This document shows positions 15,747-24,238 of a stretch of 64,000 bases of DNA, one piece after another. The position numbers were made by a program, and so were the translations under genes. The stretch is from positions 32,182 to 96,181 of the forward strand of contig JBIOHC010000010.1 of assembly GCA_044448685.1 (NCBI GenBank), read 5' to 3'. This DNA comes from Palsa-965 sp044448685 (GTDB lineage Bacteria; Bacteroidota; Bacteroidia; Palsa-965). Position 1 is the first letter of the stretch; each line of letters opens with the position of its first letter. The notes beneath the pieces are model-generated. The model was given only the letters and a program-made list of their open reading frames with translations. It made no database searches and was not told the origin of the DNA.

Positions 15747-17393
15747 ATGAAGCCCCGTTTAACCCTGCTCCTGATCATATTATTTACGAGTTCAAGTTTT
15801 TTGCTTAAGGCACAAAAAAGTGTTGTGCCGGCTGATTCGCATGATGCGAATGAGAAATTCACGAACAATAACTTCGAAGGGGCGCTGGATCAATACTTGC
15901 AACTCCTTGAAAAGGAACCTCTCAATGAGCGTTATAACTACCGGGTAGGGGTATGCTACCTGAATACGAATATATCCAAGAAAAAGGCTATTCCTTATTT
16001 CGAGGTAGTGACTCACCAGGCCCATCATGATCCGGATGCCTTATATCTGCTTGGGCGTGCCTATTGCTTTGCATACCGTTTTGACGATGCCCTTAAATGT
16101 TATAATGATTTCAAAAAAGCCGGCAAAGGTACTGCTGCCAACCTCAAGGATGTAGACAGGGAAATACAGAACTGTTACAATGCCAAAGAGCTCATGAAAT
16201 TTCCGCTCAATGTTACATTTGAAAACCTGGGTAAGAATATAAATACACAATATGCCGATTACTGGCCCTTTGTACCTTCTGATGAAAGTTTCCTGGTATT
16301 CAATTCCAAACGTCCTGACGGAGGTGCTGTGATGGAGCTGAACGGGGAATATGCTTCCGGTATATTTATTTCCAAAGTGGTGAACGGAGCCTTTGCCAAA
16401 GCCAAGAATATCGGTCCGCCGATAAACACTAAGGAAGGCGATGAAGAGGTTATTGGTTTGTCGGCAAGCGGTGAGCAGATGTTATTGTACTATGACAACC
16501 TGATGGGTGTTGGTGATATCTACCTCGCTGATGCCGATAAGAAAGGGAATTTCAACAAGGCGGAGATTCTGGATAATACCATCAATTCGGTGAATGGGTA
16601 TGAAATATCTGCGGCAATCACCAACGACGGACAGACAATTTATTTTACCAGCGACCGTAAAGGAGGTCTGGGCGGAACGGATATTTGGTGCTCACACAAG
16701 TTACCCACAGGACATTGGGCCGAAGCAACCAATCTGGGTCCGGAAGTAAATACAGAAATGGATGAGGATTTTCCCAGTATCTCTCCCGATGGGAAAACAC
16801 TTTATTTCAGTTCCAAAGGTCATACCACGATGGGTGGTTACGATATTTTCAAAATGGATTGGGATGAGCTGAATCATAAATGGATAAGTCTGAAAAACCT
16901 GGGTTATCCTATCAATACTCCGGATGATGACATGAACTTTCGTATTTCGGAAACAGGACGTTTCGGCTATATCTCAGCCACACGTGATGAAGGTTTCGGC
17001 GATCTGGATATATACCGTGTCATATTCAATAATATTGAACCTAAGTATTCGGTACTGAAGGGAAAAATCGTGAGTGCCGACACTGCGAAGAAGGTGAATT
17101 TTTCGGATGTATTCCTGACAGTCATCAATGAGAAGACCCAGGAAAATGTAGGCAACTATGTACCAAACTCCAATACAGGGCGCTATGTAATCATAGTGCC
17201 TCCTGGAATTTATACCATCAATTTGGAGCTGAGCGGATTCCAGACCTATACACAGAAGGTCAGTATTGTGGATAAGAGTTCTTTCAAAACCGAAATAGAC
17301 CGTGATATTACCTTACTTCCGGTAGGTTATGTAGCTCCCAAACCTGTTCCTGATAAACCACCCGGAACACCTCCGAAAAAGAACGGCAAATAA
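15747..17393 (+). CDS. TPR / PD40 propeller / regulatory-like domain protein (PorE-like without OmpA)
   Basis: A 548-residue exported protein. After the signal peptide (ending SSSFLLKAQ) there are TPR repeats (about residues 30-130, DANEKFTNNNFEGALDQYLQLL). A PD40/WD40-like propeller follows (about 160-420) with blades such as TNDGQTIYFTSDRKGGLGG and ISPDGKTLYFSSKGHTTMGG. A carboxypeptidase-regulatory-like sandwich (about 430-525) and a Pro-rich tail (PVPDKPPGTPPKKNGK) end it. The domain order matches the T9SS protein PorE, but its final OmpA domain is absent and instead occurs in the preceding gene. A role in envelope assembly or T9SS anchoring is inference. Confidence 0.85.
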   Translation: MKPRLTLLLIILFTSSSFLLKAQKSVVPADSHDANEKFTNNNFEGALDQYLQLLEKEPLNERYNYRVGVCYLNTNISKKKAIPYFEVVTHQAHHDPDALYLLGRAYCFAYRFDDALKCYNDFKKAGKGTAANLKDVDREIQNCYNAKELMKFPLNVTFENLGKNINTQYADYWPFVPSDESFLVFNSKRPDGGAVMELNGEYASGIFISKVVNGAFAKAKNIGPPINTKEGDEEVIGLSASGEQMLLYYDNLMGVGDIYLADADKKGNFNKAEILDNTINSVNGYEISAAITNDGQTIYFTSDRKGGLGGTDIWCSHKLPTGHWAEATNLGPEVNTEMDEDFPSISPDGKTLYFSSKGHTTMGGYDIFKMDWDELNHKWISLKNLGYPINTPDDDMNFRISETGRFGYISATRDEGFGDLDIYRVIFNNIEPKYSVLKGKIVSADTAKKVNFSDVFLTVINEKTQENVGNYVPNSNTGRYVIIVPPGIYTINLELSGFQTYTQKVSIVDKSSFKTEIDRDITLLPVGYVAPKPVPDKPPGTPPKKNGK

Positions 17394-17402
17394 ATTCTTT
17401 TC

Positions 17403-17999
17403 ATGGCCCTTAAAGTTGGCATCACAGGCGGTATAGGCAGCGGCAAATCCGTTGTATGCGATATTTTCCGTCTGCTCGGTATAAGCATTTTCAATTCCGA
17501 TCTGGAAGGACGTAAAATTCTCGATGAGGAAGAAGAAGTAAAACAAAAGCTGGTGTTGCTCTTTGGTCCTGAAGCCTATACAACAGCTGGAAAAGCAGAC
17601 CGTAAATACATCGCTTCCCTGGTGTTTGAAAATCCTGTCCGGCTCAAAGCCCTGAACGATATAGTACATCCTGCAGTAGCGGCCCGTTTTCAGCGTTGGT
17701 GCAAGGCACATGAAAAGGAAGCGTATATCCTCAAGGAGGCAGCTGTACTCGTGGAGTCGGGAGCATATAAGGAGATGGATAAAATTATCCTGGTCAGTGC
17801 ACCTGATCACCTTCGTATAGAACGGGCACAGAAACGTGATAACCTCAGTGCTGAGGAAGTGAAGAAGAGAAGCAGGAATCAGCTGAGTGAAGAAACATTG
17901 CGTAAGTATGCCGGCTATATACTGGTGAATGATGAAACTCAGCTCCTCATTCCTCAGGTACTGGCACTTCATGAACAGCTGAAAAAGCTAAGCCGATGA
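17403..17999 (+). CDS. coaE: Dephospho-CoA kinase
   Basis: Last step of coenzyme A synthesis, phosphorylating the ribose 3'-OH of dephospho-CoA. The 198 residues start with the P-loop GITGGIGSGKS (residues 6-16). Further family features are FNSDLEGRKIL (about 31-41), LNDIVHPAV, a conserved VLVESGAY segment and the lid-like sequence AQKRDNLSAEEVKKRSRNQ. It follows the TPR/PD40 gene by nine bases and overlaps the next gene by four, so it is probably cotranscribed with both. Confidence 0.95.
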   Translation: MALKVGITGGIGSGKSVVCDIFRLLGISIFNSDLEGRKILDEEEEVKQKLVLLFGPEAYTTAGKADRKYIASLVFENPVRLKALNDIVHPAVAARFQRWCKAHEKEAYILKEAAVLVESGAYKEMDKIILVSAPDHLRIERAQKRDNLSAEEVKKRSRNQLSEETLRKYAGYILVNDETQLLIPQVLALHEQLKKLSR

Positions 18000-19519
18000 A
18001 AATCCTTTCTTCCGGGCAGATTGCAGAAGCCGATCTATTTACGGTGGCCCATGAACCGATAGCTTCTATTGATCTTATGGAAAGAGCAGCTTTGGCTTTT
18101 GTTAAACGTATCCAGTTGTTTGATTTTATACATCCTGCTACGGTGTTTCGTGTGTTCTGCGGACCCGGGAATAATGGAGGCGATGGACTGGCTATTGCCC
18201 GTCTGCTGTCGGAAAAAAATTACAAGATCTTTATTCATATTCTTCCGTCTGAAAAATACAGTCCCGATTTTGAATTAAACAGGCAGCGTATCTCAGCCTC
18301 TGGAGCTATTCGGATAGCCGAAGTTCTTGCAGAAGAAGCAGGCGGGGAGCAAACGGTGATTATTGATGCATTGTTCGGAACAGGATTAAATAAACCCGTA
18401 ACAGGCCTTGCTGCAGAATGGATAGAATGGATGAATAAAAGCAAACATCGTGTTGTGGCCGTTGATATTCCTTCCGGATTGTTTGCCGATTCGGAAGCGG
18501 AAAAAGGAAATGCGGTTGTTCATGCCACCCATACACTCACCTTTCAGCAGCCCAAGCTCAGTTTTTTCTTTGCCGATCATGCGCCTTATGTAGGTTTTTT
18601 TCATGTGCTGGATATAGGTTTGGATAAAGGATTTATCGCTTCCCTGAAAACGCCCTATACCTATGCAGATGGGGATGTTGCAAAAGAGCTTCTGAACCCC
18701 CGTCCGAAATTTTCACATAAAGGAATGTACGGACATGCACTCCTTGTTGCAGGCAGTTATGGCAAGGCAGGTGCAGCAGCGCTTGCTGTCAAAGCCTGTT
18801 TAAGAAGCGGAGCAGGATTGGTCACAGCCCTTGTACCTGCCTGTGCGGTCTCAGTACTTCAGACGCTTGCTCCGGAAGCAATGCTGGTACCTGATGAGGA
18901 AGAAAAATTTGTGGCTTCACCCGTGCACCTTGATAACTATACAGTTGTTGGTGCAGGACCGGCACTGGGTTTGGAGAAGCAGACCCAGCATATGCTCAAG
19001 GTGCTGATACAGCAAAGCGGCGGACCCATGGTTCTGGATGCGGATGCCCTGAACATACTGGCCGAAAATAAAACCTGGCTCAGCTTCCTGCCGGCTGGAA
19101 GTATCCTGACACCACATCCCAAAGAGTTTGAAAGACTATGCGGAAAAAAGGGCAGCAGTTTCAGCCGTTTTGAATGGCAGAAAGAACTTTCAATTAAATA
19201 TGGAGTTTATATCGTTCTGAAAGGAGCTCATACTTCGGTATCCTGTCCTGACGGACAGGTATTTTTCAACGCCAGCGGTAATCCGGGAATGGCCAAGGGA
19301 GGAAGCGGAGATGTGCTTACCGGTTTGATCACCGGTTTGCTTGCCCAGGGTTATGTTCCGCATGAAGCAGCCGTACTGGGTGTTTATCTGCACGGCTTGG
19401 CCGGTGACATGGCTGCTTCCCATCTGTCTATGGAAGCGATGACAGCGGGAGATATTATTTCATTTTTCGGGGAAGCATTCCTGAGTCTGCACAGGGCGGC
19501 TGAAGAAGAAACTAGATAA
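17996..19519 (+). CDS. nnrD: Bifunctional NAD(P)H-hydrate repair enzyme (epimerase + dehydratase)
   Basis: Repairs damaged NADHX/NADPHX. The N-terminal YjeF_N epimerase domain (about 1-210) has FCGPGNNGGDGLAIARLL, DALFGTGLNKPVTG and VAVDIPSGLFAD. The C-terminal carbohydrate-kinase-like dehydratase (about 225-505) has GHALLVAGSYGKAGAAALA, VGAGPALG, LDADALNILAE, LTPHPKEFERL, VLKGAHT and the nucleotide loop NPGMAKGGSGDVLTG. Both active domains look intact. Coupling with coaE by a four-base overlap is a common nucleotide-cofactor arrangement. The 3' end overlaps the convergent YciO gene by eight bases. Confidence 0.95.
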   Translation: MKILSSGQIAEADLFTVAHEPIASIDLMERAALAFVKRIQLFDFIHPATVFRVFCGPGNNGGDGLAIARLLSEKNYKIFIHILPSEKYSPDFELNRQRISASGAIRIAEVLAEEAGGEQTVIIDALFGTGLNKPVTGLAAEWIEWMNKSKHRVVAVDIPSGLFADSEAEKGNAVVHATHTLTFQQPKLSFFFADHAPYVGFFHVLDIGLDKGFIASLKTPYTYADGDVAKELLNPRPKFSHKGMYGHALLVAGSYGKAGAAALAVKACLRSGAGLVTALVPACAVSVLQTLAPEAMLVPDEEEKFVASPVHLDNYTVVGAGPALGLEKQTQHMLKVLIQQSGGPMVLDADALNILAENKTWLSFLPAGSILTPHPKEFERLCGKKGSSFSRFEWQKELSIKYGVYIVLKGAHTSVSCPDGQVFFNASGNPGMAKGGSGDVLTGLITGLLAQGYVPHEAAVLGVYLHGLAGDMAASHLSMEAMTAGDIISFFGEAFLSLHRAAEEETR

Positions 19520-20132
19520 ACGCGTCAAGGTCTCCAAGTCCCTGACGGATAACAGTGAAGTCATCATTGGTACAGTCAACCACTGTCGAAGCCTGCATAT
19601 TACCATATCCTCCGGAAACAACCATATCTACTTTCTCTTTGAAATTCTCATAGATCTCTTCCGGGTCGGCGCTGTATTCGAGTATTTCATCATCGTTATG
19701 AACAGATGTTGACATAAGCGGATTACCAAGCTCCCTGACGATTGCGAGGCATATTTTATTATCCGGAATACGTATCCCTACCGTTTTTTTGTTGCTCTTC
19801 ATCAGGCGGGGCACCTGTGCGCTGGCTTCGAGGATAAAGGTAAAGGGACCGGGCAGGGCTTTACGCATCACTTTAAACACAGGAGTACTGACCTGTTTGG
19901 CATAATCACTGAGATGGGCCAGGTCGTGGCATACAAAAGAGAAATTGGCTTTGAGGGGATCGATATTCTTGAGTTTGCAGATACGTTCCACAGCTCTTTG
20001 TTTGAATATATCGCAACCAATTCCATACACCGTATCAGTAGGGTATATAATAACTCCGCCATCACGCAGGCATTCGGCAACTTGCAGGATGTGGCGGGGG
20101 TCAGGGTTTTCGGAATTGATTCGTAGAAGCAT
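19512..20132 (-). CDS. YciO-type Sua5/YrdC domain protein
   Basis: A 206-residue single-domain protein starting MLLRINSENPDPRHI; the longer upstream frame translates a palindromic repeat. The fold is that of threonylcarbamoyl-AMP synthases (YPTDTVYGIGCDIF, LPGPFTFILEA, TVGIRIPDN), but details match the YciO branch as I recall it: the PLMSTS motif and the terminal DFTVIRQGLGDL, without the usual basic K-R-R motif of TsaC. The t6A tRNA role is therefore less certain than the automatic name would suggest. YciO has weaker or unclear activity. No Sua5 C-terminal domain is present. Confidence 0.85.
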   Translation of the reverse strand: MLLRINSENPDPRHILQVAECLRDGGVIIYPTDTVYGIGCDIFKQRAVERICKLKNIDPLKANFSFVCHDLAHLSDYAKQVSTPVFKVMRKALPGPFTFILEASAQVPRLMKSNKKTVGIRIPDNKICLAIVRELGNPLMSTSVHNDDEILEYSADPEEIYENFKEKVDMVVSGGYGNMQASTVVDCTNDDFTVIRQGLGDLDAFI

Positions 20133-20168
20133 GTTGAAAATTATTGCACTGGCACTGCCTTTACATAC

Positions 20169-20219
20169 CTCGACTCCGCTCGGTATGACATACACGATGT
20201 CACTTCGAGCGGAGTCGAG
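20169..20219. repeat. Palindromic repeat family B
   Basis: CTCGACTCCGCTCG (20169-20182) and CGAGCGGAGTCGAG (20206-20219) are perfect 14-bp arms. Inner TATGACA/TGTCACT blocks resemble the other family B copies. It lies just upstream of the YciO gene and 22 bases beyond the end of the aldolase gene. Confidence 0.9.
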
Positions 20220-20241
20220 AAGTGTTAACTGCCTCCTGCTA

Positions 20242-20889
20242 TTATTTCTTAGCGTCTGCCAGAAACTGAGCCAGTCCGCTGTCGGTCAGCGGGTGTTTGA
20301 GCAGTGCCAGGATAGCGCTGAGGGGGCATGTAGCCACATCGGCTCCAATGCGGGCACATTGGATGATATGCATTGGATGACGGATAGAGGCAGCCAGAAT
20401 TTCAGTACGTATACCGTAATTGTCAAATATCAGACGAATATCGGCAATGAGGTCGGTACCTTCAGTACATACATCATCGAGGCGTCCTATGAAAGGAGAA
20501 ACAAAGCTTGCTCCGGCCTTTGCAGCTACCAGGGCCTGTCCGGCTGAGAAGATCAGCGTGCAGTTGGTACGGATACCTTTTGTTGAGAAATACTTGATGG
20601 CTTTAACCCCTTCTCTGGTCATAGGGATCTTTACCACAATCTGTTTATGCAGTTTGGCAAATGCTTCCCCTTCTCTCACCATGCCTTCATAATCTGTTGC
20701 AATCACTTCGGCGCTTACATCACCGGTAACGATATTGCAGATATCTACATAATGTTTACGGATATTTTCTTCCCCTTTGATGCCTTCTTTGGCCATCAGG
20801 CTTGGGTTGGTGGTTACCCCGTCGAGAACACCCAGCTCCTGGGCTTCCTTAATCTGGGCTAAATTGGCTGTATCTATGAAGAACTTCAT
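20242..20889 (-). CDS. fsa: Fructose-6-phosphate aldolase / small transaldolase
   Basis: A 215-residue class I aldolase starting MKFFIDTANLAQIKEA. The Schiff-base lysine is Lys87 in VVKIPMT, preceded by GVTTNPSL (about 24-31) and followed by TNCTLIFSAGQALVAAKAGASFVSPFIGRLDD read in pieces. The length matches the FSA/TalC group rather than classical transaldolase. Members either cleave fructose-6-phosphate or transfer dihydroxyacetone in the pentose phosphate pathway; sequence alone does not settle which. Erythrose-4-phosphate from transaldolase activity would feed the DAHP synthase of this window, but this link is metabolic, not genomic. Confidence 0.9.
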   Translation of the reverse strand: MKFFIDTANLAQIKEAQELGVLDGVTTNPSLMAKEGIKGEENIRKHYVDICNIVTGDVSAEVIATDYEGMVREGEAFAKLHKQIVVKIPMTREGVKAIKYFSTKGIRTNCTLIFSAGQALVAAKAGASFVSPFIGRLDDVCTEGTDLIADIRLIFDNYGIRTEILAASIRHPMHIIQCARIGADVATCPLSAILALLKHPLTDSGLAQFLADAKK

Positions 20890-20907
20890 GGTTTGGTGTT
20901 GTTTCCG

Positions 20908-20915
20908 CAAAAATA
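20908..20915 (-). promoter_or_regulatory. -7 box of the aldolase gene
   Basis: On the minus strand this reads TATTTTTG, an exact TAnnTTTG match 18 bases before the start codon. The -33 element is not obvious. Confidence 0.45.
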
Positions 20916-21019
20916 CGGGAAGGAGGGCTGCTATTGAAGAAAGTAATTAACAAGTTATTCAATGAGTAGTCAGAATTCAGGAGTCAGAATCCCGTAATCA
21001 GTAGGGTTTGTTGGTTTTT

Positions 21020-21183
21020 TTGTCATTCTGAGCGGCCTTGGGACGGAATGATGCGATGGCAGTCGAGAAGAATCTCCGTGGTTTATGCATTGTCGAGGTG
21101 ATTCTTCGGCACTGCTCACCCACTTCCCGCCTATGCTGAAGCTTCGGCGGGCAAGACAACCCCAAGGTGCCTCAGAATGACAA
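21020..21183. repeat. Full-length palindromic repeat family A (MITE-like)
   Basis: A 164-bp element bounded by TTGTCATTCTGAG (21020-21032) and CTCAGAATGACAA (21171-21183). It contains the palindromic core CCCGCCTATGCTGAAGCTTC..GGCGGG. Read in reverse, the element at 23977-24139 matches it along most of its length, including GGCACTGCTCAC and the shared termini. No transposase gene is present, so it would be non-autonomous. The rest of 20890-21201 is empty. Confidence 0.88.
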
Positions 21184-21201
21184 AATAATCCGAACTGCGG
21201 T

Positions 21202-22050
21202 CTACCCCAGTAGCTCCTCTTCCTTCAGTCCCAACGGTCCCAGCTTGAATTCTTCTTCATTAAATACCATCAGGGGGACATTGCTGAGATAAGTCATTTT
21301 ACCGGCCAGGCCAGAAAACAGGTCTTGCATCATACCCAGGTGCTTGCGGACGATAACGAGCATGGATGCATCTCTGAGTTTGATATGCCTGTCGAGCTGG
21401 AGTGCTATATCTTCTCCGTTGATGAGGGTGCAGGATATTTTTTTGTAACCTGTATGTTTGATCAGGTCGCTGGTTTCCAGATAAGGACTTTTTGTTTTTC
21501 CTGTCCCATGGTGTATATGTATCACTTCTATATGGGCATGAAAGGCCGATGCAAAAATGCATAATTTCTGGAGGAAGCTGTATTCCGGAATATGTGTTCC
21601 GACAGCCAGAACTATTTTACGCAGGCCCTGAAACTGCATATTCTCCGGAACGGCAATCAGGGGAATGGTACCCATGCGTATCAGATCCTGGGTCATGCTG
21701 CCTAAAATTGTTTTCTCCAGACGGGGAGCAGGGGTGATGCCGGTGATGATCAGATCGGCATGATGGTGTTCGGCATCTTTGAGTATACGATCCACATGAT
21801 GACTATGACCAATAACAGGCAGACATACCAGGGAGAATTCGGTGCTGAGCTCCCTCGCCTGGATTTCCAGTGTTTCGGTAGCCTTCCTGAGCAAGGCGGT
21901 AGGTACCGGCCCGTCGCCTGTTTCCTCCTTGTGTGAAACAATATGATAAAGTATAATTTCTGCATTCAGGCGTTTGCCCAGGCTGGCTGCATAGCGTGTT
22001 GCATTATCAGCAGCTTTGGAAAAATCGGTAGTGACGAATAGTGTGTACAT
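21202..22050 (-). CDS. Tandem universal stress protein (UspA family)
   Basis: A 282-residue protein with two Usp domains, each about 140 residues. The first (MYTLFVTTDFSKAADNATRYA) has the nucleotide-site pattern GITPAPRLEKTILGSMTQDLIR read as G-x2-G-x9-G-S/T in a relaxed form, suggesting ATP binding. The second (from about residue 147, KIVLAVGTHI) is more divergent, with MLVIVRKHLGMMQDLFSGLAGKMTYLS near its end. Such proteins are cytosolic and induced by starvation or envelope stress in other bacteria; targets are unknown. It is flanked by repeat-filled gaps and appears monocistronic. Confidence 0.88.
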   Translation of the reverse strand: MYTLFVTTDFSKAADNATRYAASLGKRLNAEIILYHIVSHKEETGDGPVPTALLRKATETLEIQARELSTEFSLVCLPVIGHSHHVDRILKDAEHHHADLIITGITPAPRLEKTILGSMTQDLIRMGTIPLIAVPENMQFQGLRKIVLAVGTHIPEYSFLQKLCIFASAFHAHIEVIHIHHGTGKTKSPYLETSDLIKHTGYKKISCTLINGEDIALQLDRHIKLRDASMLVIVRKHLGMMQDLFSGLAGKMTYLSNVPLMVFNEEEFKLGPLGLKEEELLG

Positions 22051-22197
22051 GAGGCCGGTTTTTTACCATACAAACATCGGTTCATTTCGCTGGTAAATGA
22101 ATGACGGGCGTCATTGTTTTGGCTGACGGGTGTCATTCACAAATTGGTAATATAGAAGACTGAATGCAGAAGTCAGAATCAAGACAGAGCGTATTTA

Positions 22198-22255
22198 TCA
22201 TTCTGAGTCGCCTTGGGGTAGTCGGTGAGAGGACAGTGCCGAAGAATCTCCTTGG
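22198..22255. repeat. Truncated family A repeat (one end only)
   Basis: TCATTCTGAGTCGCCTTGGGG and GTGCCGAAGAATCTCC match one half of the long family A copies, without the second terminus. The surrounding gap, 22051-22393, contains this remnant, the inverted repeat at 22271-22344 and no gene. Confidence 0.7.
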
Positions 22256-22270
22256 TAAAACAAATAATCT

Positions 22271-22344
22271 TAAATGTTAAACACTAAACACTAAACTCTA
22301 AACTCTCAAGGATGCCTACTTTAACATTTAGCGTTTAGTGTTTA
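22271..22344. repeat. AT-rich inverted repeat
   Basis: TAAATGTTAA (22271-22280) pairs with TTAACATTTA (22321-22330), and TAAACACTAAAC (22278-22289) with GTTTAGTGTTTA (22333-22344). The left side has near-tandem ACACTAAAC/CTCTAAAC units. The arms overlap, so alternative pairings are possible. Confidence 0.75.
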
Positions 22345-22393
22345 TTATTTGGAGTTGTTTTTTTTGTACCTTCCTGAAGCAGCCTATCCTTTT

Positions 22394-23182
22394 ATGAAAA
22401 CATACCTATTCCTGGTCATCCTTCTCGCTTCCTTTCCGGGTCCTGCCCAGGAGAAGATGCAGCGCATGAATCAACTGGATTCTGCAGGAAAGAAAAATGG
22501 GTATTGGTTTATCAATCAAAAAGACTCAGCCGGACATATTTCACTGTTGGAAGAAGGGGTTTATAATCACGGTGAAAAAACCGGGAAATGGAAGCATTAC
22601 TACCCCAACGGGAATTTGCAAAACGAACTTACCTATGTAAACAACAGGCCAAAGGGACCTGCCCGAATGTATAGGGAAGACGGATCACTCTCGGAAGAGG
22701 GGGAGTGGGAAAGGAATCGCTGGGTGCATTGGTATAAGCTATATACACATGGCTCCTGTCTGGAGCTGGAAGTCAAGTATGACGATAAAGGGAGAACACT
22801 TAAGCGGACAACCTATTATAAGGATTCCTGTAACCGGATCAGGGAAGAATGTAGTTTCAATAGCGAAGGGTATAGTCGCCTGAGCAGGGAGTTTGATAAA
22901 AAAGGGAAGATCATTAAGGAAGATACTATTCTAAGAAGAAATCCGATATGGTGTGACTTTGACTCAGGTACATACAAAGACCTTTGCAGCAGACCGTTTA
23001 GTTTTCAGGATACGATAAACGGAGTCCGTACATTATATAACAAACAAAGGAAAATTTCTAAGGAAGGAACCTTCAAAAACGGGAAGCTGATGGATGGTAA
23101 AGTGTTTATCTATAATGAAGAAGGAATCCTGCAGCGTATTGCCGTATTTAAAGACGGAATATATCAGGGAGATGAAAAATAA
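22394..23182 (+). CDS. Exported MORN-repeat (YwqK-like) protein
   Basis: From ATG 22394 the protein has 262 residues: a signal peptide (MKTYLFLVILLASFPGPAQ) and a beta-rich body of MORN-type units. Clear units are GVYNHGEKTGKWKHYYPNGN, RPKGPARMYREDGSLSEEG, and near the end EGTFKNGKLMDGKVFIYNEEG. These belong to the MORN_2/YwqK family that is often labelled an antitoxin, but no toxin gene lies next to it and the signal peptide makes that label unlikely here. It is probably a periplasmic or surface protein of unknown role. The frame extends upstream to a TTG in repeat DNA. Confidence 0.8.
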   Translation: MKTYLFLVILLASFPGPAQEKMQRMNQLDSAGKKNGYWFINQKDSAGHISLLEEGVYNHGEKTGKWKHYYPNGNLQNELTYVNNRPKGPARMYREDGSLSEEGEWERNRWVHWYKLYTHGSCLELEVKYDDKGRTLKRTTYYKDSCNRIREECSFNSEGYSRLSREFDKKGKIIKEDTILRRNPIWCDFDSGTYKDLCSRPFSFQDTINGVRTLYNKQRKISKEGTFKNGKLMDGKVFIYNEEGILQRIAVFKDGIYQGDEK

Positions 23183-23212
23183 AATCAGGAGCAGGACCCA
23201 AGACTGAGGTCT

Positions 23213-23247
23213 TTGTCATTCTGCCCCATCGTCGCTCAGAATGACAA
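23213..23247. repeat. Short copy of palindromic repeat family A
   Basis: TTGTCATTCTG (23213-23223) and CAGAATGACAA (23237-23247) are 11-bp perfect arms around 13 bases. It lies between convergent genes, as does the copy at 12757. Confidence 0.85.
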
Positions 23248-23254
23248 TTCCGCC

Positions 23255-23935
23255 TTATGCTTGATTCTTGTTGCTGCTTTCTGTAACTTCCCTCAGCTCC
23301 CTCGTAATCAGCTCCGACACTTTATCCGCCATTGAATACACCATAAGGTGCTGACCTCCTTCGAGAATAACATCGGGATTCGTAAAGTGTACAGGCAGCA
23401 CTTTGTCTTCGCTGCCATGTATATGATAGAGGTGGGGAGGGAGGTAGTCGTTTTTCCAGTCAATGATAGCCCGCATGGCCCATTTCACGAATACAGGATC
23501 GGCATCACGGGCTATATCGGCAATCAGTTTCTTGCCTTCCGTATCGTTGGTGCCTACGAAATAAGCCAGTGAAGCAGGAGTGTTGAGTGCGGCGCCGGGT
23601 ATAAACTTATCGAGCTGGAAAGCCCCTGCCATTCGGAAATACCAGGGCAGGTCATGATCCCCTTTGATGCTCGAGATCAGGATTACCAGTTCAGGCTTGA
23701 TGAATTTGGAAATCTCCAGGCTTATCATTCCACCCATGGAGACCCCTATAAGTGCAAAAGGCTGTGAAACATCTATAACGGCAGAAAGGCGTTTGGCGTA
23801 AGTTGCCAGGCTTTCATCAGGCAGTGGAGTGATCCATTCAATATACACGATTTTATATTCAGCAGGAAGTTTCAGTTTCTGGAATACACGTTTGTCGGCA
23901 CCGAGACCGCTGATGAAGTATAACGTAAGGTTCAT
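23255..23935 (-). CDS. Alpha/beta hydrolase
   Basis: A 226-residue alpha/beta hydrolase starting MNLTLYFISGLGADKRVFQ. The HG-like loop is SGLGADKRVF, the nucleophile elbow is IGVSMGGMIS (Ser near residue 80) and the catalytic His is probably in LEGGQHLMVYSMADKVS near the C-terminus; LYHIHGSEDKVLPV supplies the acid region. No lid domain large enough to predict substrate was seen. The open frame continues 56 codons upstream, but that extension is a translated family A repeat (PAYAEASAGKTTPM), so I place the start at 23935. Confidence 0.82.
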   Translation of the reverse strand: MNLTLYFISGLGADKRVFQKLKLPAEYKIVYIEWITPLPDESLATYAKRLSAVIDVSQPFALIGVSMGGMISLEISKFIKPELVILISSIKGDHDLPWYFRMAGAFQLDKFIPGAALNTPASLAYFVGTNDTEGKKLIADIARDADPVFVKWAMRAIIDWKNDYLPPHLYHIHGSEDKVLPVHFTNPDVILEGGQHLMVYSMADKVSELITRELREVTESSNKNQA

Positions 23936-23976
23936 AAGGGAGAATGTACCTAAAGGTAAGGTTTTTTCAGAGTACT

Positions 23977-24139
23977 TTGTCATTCTGAGGCGCATTGGGG
24001 TTGTCTTGCCCGCCGAAGCTTCAGCGTAGGCGGGAAGTGAGTGAGCAGTGCCGACGAATCTCCTCGAAAATGCAATACTCAAGGAGATTCGTCGCGTCTG
24101 CATTCAGACGGTCCGCTCCAAGGTCGCTCAGAATGACAA
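23977..24139. repeat. Full-length palindromic repeat family A, inverted relative to 21020
   Basis: TTGTCATTCTGAG (23977-23989) and CTCAGAATGACAA (24127-24139) bound a 163-bp element with internal hairpins: CCCGCC/GGCGGG (24009-24014, 24029-24034), a perfect 13-bp pair CGACGAATCTCCT/AGGAGATTCGTCG (24052-24064, 24082-24094) and CGTCTG-CATT-CAGACG (24095-24110). The whole 23936-24238 gap is this element plus about 100 bases of AT-rich DNA with a one-off -7 box (TATCTTTA, 24210-24217) for the next gene. Confidence 0.9.
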
Positions 24140-24238
24140 CACCGCTTACTACTGACTACTGAATTCTGAATTCTGAATGCTCACTACTTTCCTACTTACC
24201 GAAATATCCTATCTTTATCCTTAGCTGAATAAGCAACA

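Noticed and set aside
22394..23182. Toxin-antitoxin system
   Set aside because: The YwqK-like label suggests an antitoxin, but the protein is exported and has no toxin gene beside it.
23936..24103. 56-codon N-terminal extension of the alpha/beta hydrolase
   Set aside because: It is a translation of the family A repeat; the hydrolase fold begins at MNLTLYFISG.
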